This document shows, one piece after another, positions 47,435 through 56,939 of a stretch of 64,000 nt of DNA. The translations under genes and the position numbers were made by a program. The first letter of the stretch is position 1, and each line of letters begins with the position of its first letter. The DNA lies in assembly GCF_010093535.1 (NCBI RefSeq), contig NW_022985215.1, positions 1 through 64,000 on the forward strand, written 5' to 3'. The notes below the pieces were generated by a model. The model saw nothing but the letters and a program-made list of their open reading frames with translations, had not been told where the DNA came from and did not search any database. Source of the DNA: Lindgomyces ingoldianus (lineage: Eukaryota; Ascomycota; Dothideomycetes; Pleosporales; Lindgomycetaceae).

Positions 47435-48385
47435 TCAAAATCTGCCTATTCTTTCAAGAAAAAAGTGCCATTGCCAATACCACTGATTCAGGGCCTCCCC
47501 AAATATATGCGGCACCGCAAATAGCTTCCACTCGTTTCTATATTCACCAATGAGGCGAGCCTTGCAGTACTCCCAGTATTCCGGATACCAACCAGATTGC
47601 CCCCAATCTAAGAGGGCTAGAATTCTTGGGGCGTTCACATCCGGAGAAACCATGATGTTTCCCCTATGTATGTCTGCATGGGTGAAGCGTATTGAGACAT
47701 GATCCGGCAGCCAATGCCGATATTCTGGTGCCATGCCAGGGGGTAGGTCGATAGTGCTGAACCAATCGTGGAATTGTTTCACGGTTTTGAAGGGGCCAGG
47801 AGTCTGACCGTCCGAAAGGTCTTGGAAGAGATGATCGGTCATCATTTCTCTCGTAACAGATCCTAATAGGAAACACGAGTCAGAAAGCCCAAGTAAACGT
47901 GAGGTACTCTGTAGTGTGAAGTGATTCATACCAACGACCTCTGAATGATCTTGTTTGAGGTGGCCCAAATTCTCCACGATGCGACGGATATCCTCGCACA
48001 AAAGCGCTTTCTGCTCGGGACCGATATGCGACCATAATTCGTCGAGAGGGACTCCGCTGATCAACTGCATATATAAAAATACGTCATCACCGTCTTTATC
48101 CCATCCATAAACTTCAGGAACTGGGACACTTGATGCAAGATAGTACTTGACGAGACGCATGCATTGACCTTCCGATGACTTCACCCGCGGGCCGTACTTG
48201 ACGAAAAGATTCTGCCGTGGGAATGCGACGGTGCTTGCAATACACGGGTTTTCGCTCCGGAGTGTTGTCGCAGCGCGTACCTCGCGGGGCGTTGGCAGCC
48301 TGCTATTTGCCAAGAACCAGGACGTGTCCTTGAAGACCGCGGGATTCGTATGTAAAAAGGGTCGCTGATCAACAACGATCGCCAT
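47435..48385 (-). CDS. APH-fold phosphotransferase-family protein
   Basis: Predicted 293 residues from exons 48385-47932 and 47862-47435. The first ATG is at 48385; the frame upstream has only a TTG. The 69-nt intron (GTATGA...TCTGACTC...CTATTAG) is in frame, so an unspliced reading looks open but inserts 23 residues before GSVTRE, a point where fungal APH proteins continue directly. Motifs: FVKYG near residue 61 (N-lobe Lys), YMQLISGVPLDELW, the catalytic FTHADIHRGNIMV and the metal-binding ALLDWGQSGWYPEYWEYCKA. Intact catalytic Asp residues suggest an active enzyme. Substrate unknown. It is only distantly like the protein at 4236-5237. Confidence 0.85.
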   Translation of the reverse strand: MAIVVDQRPFLHTNPAVFKDTSWFLANSRLPTPREVRAATTLRSENPCIASTVAFPRQNLFVKYGPRVKSSEGQCMRLVKYYLASSVPVPEVYGWDKDGDDVFLYMQLISGVPLDELWSHIGPEQKALLCEDIRRIVENLGHLKQDHSEVVGMNHFTLQSTSRLLGLSDSCFLLGSVTREMMTDHLFQDLSDGQTPGPFKTVKQFHDWFSTIDLPPGMAPEYRHWLPDHVSIRFTHADIHRGNIMVSPDVNAPRILALLDWGQSGWYPEYWEYCKARLIGEYRNEWKLFAVPHIFGEALNQWYWQWHFFLERIGRF

Positions 48386-48914
48386 CCTGAAAGATCTAGA
48401 GAGTATAAGAAGAAGCCTTGAGAGAAGCGCTACCAAAAAGCGGGGTGTTTATGCGCAGCATGAGAGAAATGCGGCACAGGCTTTAAGAGCGCGAAGCGAG
48501 GCATGAGGCGCGTGGGACCCTGTGTGGTCAGGTGATCAATTGTCAACCCCCGGGCCCATTTAATGAAAACCTGACCGGCACCTACAATAGCTATTATTAC
48601 GAGATATTGTGGTGAAGTAGTAAACAGGGCAATTAAATTAATTTGTATCATTTAGAAGTCATGCTAGAAGCTTAACAGTACGGATTTTAGTGTTCTTTGT
48701 TAGAGATGGTGTGCAAGCCGCCTGTCACGGCCAGCGATCTAGGACGTAAAACTGCCTTGAATTGGGCTCTATTGAAAAGATTCTACTCTAATGGGGAAAA
48801 GGAAAGGAAGTTCAGCCGTACCTCGGCTGCAGAAAAGAGGCTCATGCTTGGACCGTGCTCCATTACGTTATGGCGCTCCACTACGTGACAGTTTGTTACA
48901 TAGACATAAGGAAG
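48386..48914. other. Upstream flank of the APH gene
   Basis: Ordinary composition up to about 48900. The promoter of the minus-strand APH gene should be here. Short frames at 48430-48651 and 48697-48888 carry no domain and are not called. Confidence 0.4.
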
Positions 48915-49252
48915 TGTCAGTCGTCACATTACCCCCTGCTAAACCACGTATATCGGTGTAGCCGACTATACGCGGTTTTCTTACGTATGTCGTCGTAGTC
49001 GTTTACGACGGGCATTTAGCTCGTCATGACGTGCTACGTTGTCATTGTCAGATTGTAGGGCCGCCCATAGAAACATGTACAGTATCAAGAGGCCGAGAGT
49101 GGCTGGAAGATCACGTGGCCAGAGCGCATGATAAAACCTGCGCGCAGGGGCCTCGCCGGACAGGAAGAACACACAACAATATACAATCATCATCTTATCA
49201 TCAATCATCCATCAGTCAATCTGGACAGTCTCGAGAGAGCTTAAATCTGACA
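48915..49252. mobile_element. Possible solo LTR W, distant relative of C
   Basis: Starts TGTCAGTCGTCAC and ends TTAAATCTGACA, as family C does. It also shares an AATATACAATCATCATC-like stretch with C. Flanks GGAAG and ATTAT do not match, so this is only a candidate. Confidence 0.4.
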
Positions 49253-49402
49253 ATTATATGCGACAATGATTATGTGGGACGTGTAGGGCGACTTTGATCG
49301 AAGGTACTGACTAAGTTAGCAGGTTAACGTGTTCCACCACTCATCCGCCAACACCAGTCATCCGCCAGCCCCACCAAAATCGACGCGTCTCTATCCACCA
49401 AC

Positions 49403-51640
49403 ATGCCTCTACCACCACCAAAACAGCTTGAATTAAAGCAAAAAGAAGGCAGACTAGTGCTAGCTGCCTCTGTCCTTTAAAATTATAAAAATCTGTCTAT
49501 TTATTGCGTCTTAACCCTGTACAACACGCCTTAATTAACGCTCTGTAATTGCCTCACAGGCGCCCTCCTATAAGCTGCTGCTAATGCAAAGAAACAAAAG
49601 CTATTACCTATTAAAGAGTAGTCCCTTGTTTACTAGATCCTAGACCTTAACTAACAAGGGTTTCTGCCCTATATTATTAATATGCGTTAAATGGCAGTGT
49701 TACAATCCTTGCTTCGTGGAAGCACTCGGGTCAATGATATTCCTAGGGGAGGAGTAGGACGGGTGATAGAGGCCAACGGCAGGGTGTACAGTCCTACGTA
49801 AAGGCTATTGGGCTACTGGAGAAGGGGAGAGTGACCAGATCGTGGTTTGCCCTGTGTGCGGCAGTATGGTGGCCGGGTCAAACGGTCCTGTTGGACAGGG
49901 TTGGAGGTATATATGGTGCAAGATATACAAATAGTATTACAGCTCTTTGGAAAGCTAAATGCTACTCAGTCTATGTAGAGAATAAACTAAACGTTGAACA
50001 CGCTTCCTAAAGGTTGTTCAATGTGGGGACTATATACACGTACGGAGGGTGCCAAGGCGAGCAGGACGAGTTCATGCGAGCCCGCCAAGGAGAGCTCCAT
50101 GAGCTCTCTTGGGCTCGTTGGACTCGTGGCCTATTCTCCTATTGGACGACGCACTCCTCCATTACCGCAGGCAGTGGTGCTGCCTCCGTGTCCTCCGACT
50201 GGTTCATAAGCGAGCCCTGCTCCAACCTGGCTAGACTGTGGAGCACGACTGGTGGAGTTACGCTGGTCCAACCGTAGACCGTAACAGGCAGACGTTCTGC
50301 TCTAAGCTTGCAGCCAGGATCCCCCGCTAAAGCCTATAGGCAAGAACTGGGTGTTACGCTTTGTTAATACTTAGGCAGAGCTCTAGATAATGTAGGATAG
50401 GAAGCTGCACTCCTAGCGCGCTCTCTGTCAGGATCTATTTAAGTTTAGCGCCTAGTTTAAGCTTATAGATGACACGCGCTGCGCGTATAGAATACTAGAT
50501 AAAGATACCTATAATTTTAATAAGATGGGATTTATAATAGGAGTTGCTAGCACGTCTAAGGTTGTAACTAGCTCTAACACTGTTAGTTGAGCGGTTGCTG
50601 TACAGCCTAGCAATTGCAACTAGGTTACAATAATTAAGTGTGTTAACACGTCTAGCTAGGCGCTCCCACTGCTTATTATCCTACCAGGCAAGCTGCATTA
50701 GGCTAGCTAGTATTGCAATATCCCTAGCAACTAGACACTTATAGTGAGCAACAACAGCTAGACAACTAACTAGCTTAGTCTGTCCTAGCTTAAGCACTTT
50801 AACAATTAAACTGCGTCGCGTACAACTAGGGTCTACCGCCTGCTTATACTAGACAGCTATAGCAGCCATGCGACGCCTAAGTTTAATTAATACTGTATAG
50901 AGAACAAGATTATCAGTCTCTGTATGCTAGCTTACAGCTCCCACCTGCTACAGCCTCTAGATGTTAGCTGCTTTGCGCTGCTTAAGTAAGCGTACAGACG
51001 CAAAGTAGCAGAGCTTACATATAGTTACATCTTCTACATTAACAAGCAGGACTTTCTTAGCATCTACAAGAGTATTAGGCCTACTCTATTTACAGAGTAG
51101 AGCATTAAGAGTGGGTTTTAAGCAACAGGTCTAGTCCTATACTATCCTAATTATGTCTTGTTATTGCTTCTTGTTGTCTGAACGCTGTCTCTACTAGCGC
51201 AAGAAGCTAACAGTAAGAGGCGCTAGACTGTAGGGACGCCTTATACAGTTGCCTAGCTTTAGCAGCAGGCTTAACTACTCTGTAACTGTCTTAGTTGTTA
51301 ATTGTAGAGCCCTATAAGCTAGGCCCTTACTTAGCTTGTTAAAGGATGTCAGATAGTAATAAATTCTGCAACACTCCTTATAGAGGAGAACACTAAGCTT
51401 TGTTAGGCAAACTATTGCTAAGAGCAGAAGAGGCAACAGAGGCGGCAGTATATTGCTACAGGAGGGACTCTCACAGGCCAGGAAGGTCAGAGGCTAGCTG
51501 CAGAGGCTGATAGGTTGGTTGAGGTGAATGCGCAGGCTGAGGCATCGCAGGTCTATCAGCGAGCACCACCAACCTGCTCGAAGTGCCACGTGCAAGGCCA
51601 CAGGAGGACTTAATGTAGAAGCAATTAGGAATATTTTGTA
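49403..51640 (+). pseudogene. Pogo/Fot1 transposase, inactivated
   Basis: Begins near MPLPPPKQLELKQKEG, is split by F1 and resumes at 50287. Catalytic-core traces: YNFNKMGF at 50510-50533 (family YNFDExGF, so Asp and Glu codons changed by G-to-A), LILDSYSSHATPK at 50843-50881 with its Asp intact, and LLQPLDV at 50946-50966. Many Gln codons are stops. A C-terminal stretch rich in Arg, Gly and Gln ends near 51640. Confidence 0.8.
49698..50286 (+). mobile_element. Solo LTR family F, copy 1
   Basis: 589 bp, from TGTTACAATCCTTGC to AGACCGTAACA, flanked on both sides by GGCAG. A TATATATGG box at about 49908 and an AATAAA at about 49980 give the transcriptional order of an LTR on the plus strand. 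Almost free of RIP. Open frames at 49994-50277 lie in the R/U5-like part and are not genes. Confidence 0.88.
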
Positions 51641-51748
51641 TATATATTTGTATAGAATTAATTTAGTTGTTGTTTAGCTATCTGTCAAAAAGGCGCGTCG
51701 ATATTGGTGGGATGACTGGTGTTGGCGGATGAGTGGTGGAACACGTTA

Positions 51749-52337
51749 TCGTCTATTTCTGCTGGTTCTAAAAGTGTCCCCTCGATAAAAATAGAGTTTG
51801 GCAGCCTTGGCGTTTAGGTACCCGAAACGGGAACTACGACATCAGAACTTGGACTAGGAGTCTTATCGACTCAAAACACCACCAGCCCGCTGTTTCTGCG
51901 AAGCAAAAGTACCAGATGTTTCACACGCTTGAACTATCGGGCGAATCAACGAGTAGATCTAATACGAACGAGCGAATATATCCCTAGTCGTGCCCAATAG
52001 TCCTAGAACTCAAATGGAAGGTTCAGAAGAGGCAAAGGAAGGCAATGCGTATACAGAAGCTCGCTATCCTTCAAGCGTATAGGTGACTTGCTTGAGGAGG
52101 AGTGAATGAATACATAGAGGCGGAACGAGTGCGTCCTAAGGCAATAGTCATTACATTAGTTTTAAACTAACTATAGCCCGCAAATCGCAGGTAACATGCA
52201 TATACAAAAGGTCTCATAAGAGCTTCAAGTTAGATCTTCGAGAAAGGTTTCCCGAGCTTAACCTCCTATGTTAATATCACAGTGTAACAGGTGTTGGGTA
52301 CGCGACTATAGCCTCCTTGTAATAATAATAAACTTAT
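51749..52337. other. Unassigned unique sequence
   Basis: Ordinary composition without a convincing frame or domain. Not visibly RIP-mutated. It may be old intergenic DNA. Confidence 0.4.
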
Positions 52338-52605
52338 GAGGATACCTGTCCGGGGCAGTAAATCTGACTGGCACAGTTCGACTGGGAGACAAAGACTAGG
52401 ACGCCTGTCCGGGGCGACAAAGACTGGGACGTCAGTCCGGGGCGACAAATCAGACTAGGACGATTCTCCTAGGAGAAAAATACGGGGACGCCAGTCCGGG
52501 GCGACAAATCAGACTGGGACGATTCTCCTAGGAGAAAAATACGGGGACGCTAGTCCGGGGCGACAAAGACTAGGACGTCTGTCCAGGGCGACAAATCTGA
52601 CCGGG
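52338..52605 (+). repeat. Minisatellite built on GTCCGGGGCGACAAA
   Basis: The core GTCCGGGGCGACAAA or a close variant recurs about six times at irregular spacing, alternating with GACTGGGACG and with CGATTCTCCTAGGAGAAAAA (twice, exact). The GC-rich core contrasts with the RIP background. Confidence 0.8.
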
Positions 52606-52616
52606 ATTAATAATTA

Positions 52617-52648
<32 letters not shown>
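52617..52648 (+). repeat. (ATTG)n microsatellite
   Basis: Eight perfect tetranucleotide units. Confidence 0.95.
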
Positions 52649-52651
<3 letters not shown>

Positions 52652-53649
52652 CATAGCTGTCCCAGCCACCCTAGCGGCGGCTATGCAGCGTACAACTATA
52701 AATACAGGCACCCCTCCCCACTTTCGGGCTCAAACTGTTCCCTTCTGCCAAAGGCGACGTCCCTCCCTTAAGTGGCGAATTGAGGTCTGAGTTTGTAGTT
52801 CTAATAGCTGTTCTGTATCAGAATCTGACTTGTCAGGCCTTTCCTGGCCCTCCTCATCTTCTGTTTAACAATATGCACTCGTCCACGTTATTGCATATTT
52901 CGTACCGTAGACGAGACCGCCTAGAATTGTCCAAGCAGTCCTGTCCTTAACATTATCTTGGCTGCTTGTACTACTATTAACATATTACACAGGACTTTCT
53001 TAACGTCTGCGCATGGTTGCTTGCCTGCCCACATCTCTTGTTGCTTCTCTATCTAGTTCTAGCATTCTAGGATTACGTGTTGCACGGTCTATTTTCTAAG
53101 TCTGCATTAGCATTTGTTAGTATCTACTTTGTTAATAGAGTAGAGATATGCGCGTAGGCTAATCTTGCTAGTGCGCATTTGCGTAATAACTAAGCTAATT
53201 GCTCTAGAAGTTCTAATGTGCAATTTAAGAATTCCTTTGCCTAGCTTTACGCCTAGCCTGTGCAGTAGTCTGCTGTGCCTAGCCTCCTGCTACAACACCT
53301 CCTATTCCTTTCTCATCCTCTCTTAGATAGCAGGTTTTATGGTTGCTGTTAGGATTTAGAGTGAGTCTAGCTTAGCTAGTAATTCCTAGCTTAAGGTTTA
53401 GCTAGTAGCTTCCTTAGCTGCTTTGTTAGCAAAGTTGTTGCTACGTATGTACTTATGTGCTAGAATCTATTAGATCTAGACCTTCTATCCTTGCTGTTAG
53501 AGCTTGTCTAGTGCTTGTATAGCTGCAATAAGGATGTATTGTCCTAACTAGGTCTTAGGGTTTGCTATTGCTTAGATAGCAGCTTAGTTGTCTAAGAAGA
53601 CAATGCAGCAGCTAGGGCTGTTTATTAATGCATATGTATCTAATGCAAT

Positions 53650-53846
53650 TGTCGCGTATACTGAGAGCCTTGGCTGGGGCTCGGAGCCTGGGACTGGGGC
53701 TCAGAGCCTGGGACGCAGCTCGGGATCTGGAGATATTATGTTCCGAAGCTCGGTGTATATAAGGAGAGCCTTCAGCTCTCTTAGATAGGAGAGTCACTTC
53801 ATCCGATCTTCTGAACAGCTACTGCCAGGCTATTTTATCCTCCACA
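53650..53846 (+). mobile_element. Solo-LTR-like family O, copy 1
   Basis: 197 bp, from TGTCGCGTATACTGAG to ATCCTCCACA, flanked on both sides by GCAAT. Contains a TGTATATAAGG promoter-like box at about 53754. It supplies the empty site for the C2 insertion in O2. Confidence 0.85.
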
Positions 53847-54701
53847 GCAATTTTAAATGCAATTTTTATTCCTCTAAGCTCTACTGCGTAGATGTTTAAG
53901 GTAGTTAATTTGCCTATATATTTTATTCTCTTTATGCTATATTCCTTAAGCATCTAGTCTAATACGATTACAGCTGCGCCTACATAGCTGTTAATAGCAC
54001 TTGCGTTAGCATATATACATAGTGCTTCTTTCTCTAAGGCGTTATGCTCTTTGATTACAGCATCTTTAGTCTCTACAATGTGTGTGGGAGGCGGTGTCTA
54101 CTATAGTAGGACAACGTATTAGCCACGTTTCTCTAGATAGTAGAGCTGCGAGTTGTATTTGTTTGCTAGCGTGTTAGAGAGCTAGGATAGTGGGCTGTTA
54201 ACCTAGTTGCTCTGTGCTGTAACAATGTCCTTATATAGCAGGCTAGTTCTAATGCGCATTAGAGCCTTAAGTGTTGTTTACTTAAGTCTCTGTTATGCTA
54301 GGAGTAAATGTGCTTCTACGTCTATAGCTACTCTAGTAGTTGTCTTAAAGGCCCTAGTAATAATTTACGCTGCACGTTTCTAAATCTAAGAAATTGCATT
54401 TACTATAGCGGTGCCTCTTTTGCCTAGCTTATACTAGGCAGAGCATCTGTATAGCATTTAGGGCACAATTATTATTGTGTATACCTTTCTTAGGTTTACT
54501 AAGCCTGTGCCTCACGTTAATAATGCTAGTGTGGAAAGGGCTAAGAGCTGTTCTATAGCTTTTGCCTCTACCTTCTCTTAGTAGTAGTTCTATTCGAGTT
54601 TAGAGTTTATCTAGATGCCTAGATATTAGCATAAAGGTGAGACTTTAATAGTGGCCTGCAGTAGGTAGAGGGCGTGTGTAACGCTTATTATTAGGTCTTT
54701 T

Positions 54702-55081
54702 TGTCAGATATGCGCACCTACTGTCAAGACAGGAGGAACGCTTGACAAAAGCTGCTACATAGTACGAGCAATAAGCTCGAACAGTATGTTGCTGCAAATT
54801 GCTGCATGTTGCAGCAAATTACAGCATTTTGCAGCATTTTGCAGCATGTTGCAGCATTTTACAGCATTTTGCAGCATGTTGCAGCATTTTGCAGCATTTT
54901 GCAGGCCGGTCGCGCATAGGGCAAGTGCGCGAGGGACTCGGATCGGCAAAACAAAAAGCCGAGCAACACAAGTAGAGCAGAAAAAGAATCGAAAATCAAT
55001 ACAATCAATCATGATCCCATACATCATATCCAAACCCATCATTCATCTCAGGAAGCCTAGAAACAGTGCTTCAATCTGACA
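54702..55081 (-). mobile_element. Solo-LTR-like family C, copy 6
   Basis: Runs from TGTCAGATATGCG to CTTCAATCTGACA, flanked on both sides by CTTTT. About twelve 10-bp units. Nearly RIP-free. Confidence 0.9.
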
Positions 55082-55236
55082 CTTTTATAAAGTGTATAAG
55101 TTTGTACTTTGCTAGTGCAAATGATAACCTATGTTAGTTTGCCTACTTTTAAGCTTTTTAGTAGATAGCTTTTAGAGTCTTGCAGTTGTGTTAGGATGTT
55201 AGGCCTATTGCTAGGATAAAGGCGTTGTTAATATAT

Positions 55237-55466
55237 TGTGAAGCTATGTGAGGCACCAGAGACATGAGGAACTGCACTGAATGTATTGCTAGAGGAGTCC
55301 TTTGCAGGAGTCTATATATATACGAAATAAGTGGATGAGTCTTGGCAACAGACTGTGCTGAGATGCATACGATTATGGTGCCGACGCATTCCATCATCGT
55401 GTGACGAAACATCCGACTATCGTGCGACTATGGTGACGACGCATCCTCGTGTCACCACTGCAAACA
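55237..55466 (+). mobile_element. Solo-LTR-like family J, copy 1
   Basis: 230 bp, from TGTGAAGCTATGTG to CACTGCAAACA, flanked on both sides by TATAT. It sits exactly in the codons of the LINE's RT catalytic box. Contains a TATATATATACG box and several GACGACGCAT-type repeats. Confidence 0.88.
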
Positions 55467-55816
55467 TATATTCTATAGCTTCTATTTTCTCTATCTTACA
55501 TGGTTCTATAAGGTTAGCGTTGTAGAACAAGTATAGAATTAAGAAGAGTAAGGATCTCTATAAGATTCCAGTCTAAATTAGCGCTAATAGTGCTGTATAT
55601 TCTTATATTTTAAGCGTTGTTAATTGCTTGCTTATAAACAAGTCTATCTATTATACTAGCGTTTAATAGACTTAGCGTTTTCTAAAATTATGTAGTAGTT
55701 GTAGCCTTAAGACATTGTTAAACGCTTCTAACACGTCTAGAAGAAGGAGTAATGCTACTTTCCTCTCTGCCTACGCGTTATAAATTTGTTAGATAAGTAG
55801 GTGCATAGTGTAGTCT

Positions 55817-56257
55817 TGTCAGATATGCGCACCTACTGTTAAGACAGGAGGAACGCTTGACGAAAGCTGCTACATAGTACAAGCAATAAGCTCGAACAGT
55901 ATGTTGCTGCATGTTGCAGCAAATTGCAGCAAATTGCAGCATTTTGCAGCATGTTGCAGCATGTTGCAGCAAATTGCAGCATTTTGCAGCATGTTGCAGC
56001 ATGTTGCAGCAAATTGCAGCATTTTGCAGCATGTTGCAGCATGTTGCAGCATGTTGCAGCAAATTGCAGCATGTTGCAAGCTGGTCGCGCATAGGGCAAG
56101 TGCGCGAGGGACTCGGATCGGCAAAACAAAAAGCCGAGCAACACGAGTAGAGCAGAAAAAGGATCGATAAATAAACACAATGAATCATCATCCCATACAT
56201 TATATCCAAACCCATCATTCATCTCAGGAAGCCTAGAAGCAGTGCTTCAATCTAACA
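55817..56257 (-). mobile_element. Solo-LTR-like family C, copy 7 (longest)
   Basis: 441 bp, from TGTCAGATATGCG to CTTCAATCTAACA, flanked on both sides by AGTCT. Its 10-bp array has about 18 units of TTGCAGCAAA, TTGCAGCATT and TTGCAGCATG. All frames through the array are open, which explains the overlapping Cys-rich open frames on both strands. They are not genes. Confidence 0.92.
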
Positions 56258-56262
56258 AGTCT

Positions 56263-56316
56263 ATAGAGGTAGGTTCTAGGCGACCCGAGATGAAACAATT
56301 CATTAGTGTTGTTACA
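56263..56316 (-). repeat. Family D fragment
   Basis: Only the conserved outer end of D (GGCGACCCGAGATGAAAC to GTTGTTACA) next to C7. Confidence 0.6.
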
Positions 56317-56939
56317 ATAGTTAGTAAATATCTAGCCTATTATAAAGCCTATTTTATTAAAGTTATATATGTTATTATTTAAAATACTATACTTAGCTTA
56401 AATATTTTTTATAAGGCTAAACTAGCTTTAAATTACTCTAAGATTTTTATAAAAGCTTTTTTATAGTTATAGTTATACTTAAACTTTACTTTAAGCTTTA
56501 AATAATACTTTATAAACATACTACGCTAGTTTATACTAATATAGCCTAGATTATGCTTAGCGTGTAAAATATTAGCTATATTAGCTATAGCTACTAGCGA
56601 AAAGAAAAATCCTTACACATATAGCTAAAGTATATGCTTAATAATTACTTACTTTTTATTATTATTTAGCCTTTATAAGTTAGCTATAAAATTAGCTTAT
56701 AAAAGTTATTTAGTGTGTTAGTTATTTATTATTTTTTAATTGACTTTATACATAGCTATAGTATATTACTTTAAAAGTATTACATTTTATTTAAAAGTCT
56801 AAAGTGTAAGCTATATTTAACTTTTTTTAGCATGTCTAAATAGTGTTGTTAGGAATGCATTAGTGTAAAAAAAAGTAGTTTAGTAGAGTCTTAGTAAAAG
56901 TATGTAACCTAGGTGTATAAGCAACTCGCCTGTTATGTA

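Larger units (their letters stand above)
49325..51748 (+). mobile_element. Element H, pogo/Fot1-like DNA transposon
   Basis: Terminal inverted repeats of about 45 bp or more: TAACGTGTTCCACCACTCAT at the left, ATGAGTGGTGGAACACGTTA at the right, continuing through CCGCCAACACCAGTCATCC. TA at both edges. Without F1 and its duplication it is about 1.83 kb, typical of Fot1. The plus strand encodes a RIP-damaged transposase. Confidence 0.88.
52860..55816 (-). pseudogene. Tad1-like LINE retrotransposon remnant (RT, RNase H, C-terminal zinc knuckle)
   Basis: On the minus strand, 55816-55467 reads LLLLDVLEAFNNVLRLQLLH, then ILYLFYNANLIE. After J1 follow YINNAFILAIG and ALAKYKLIHF. About 54050-53850 gives the RNase H start (YANASAINSYVGAAVIVL, then AVELRGIKIAF). 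About 53420-52900 gives NFANKAAKEA, a CxCxxRKxTVQHVILEC finger and RTGLLGQF. This is the order and wording of Tad1-clade ORF2. RIP stops replace Gln, and the RT box reads YINN. O1, C6, J1 and C7 interrupt it. The 5' part is missing. Confidence 0.85.

Noticed and set aside
55778..56222. Overlapping Cys/Leu-rich open frames on both strands (also at 3382-3630, 9160-9473, 11149-11507, 36761-37117, 54755-55079)
   Set aside because: All lie in family C copies. The 10-bp repeat has no stop in any frame, so long frames arise automatically on both strands. No domain, no intron and no conserved single frame.
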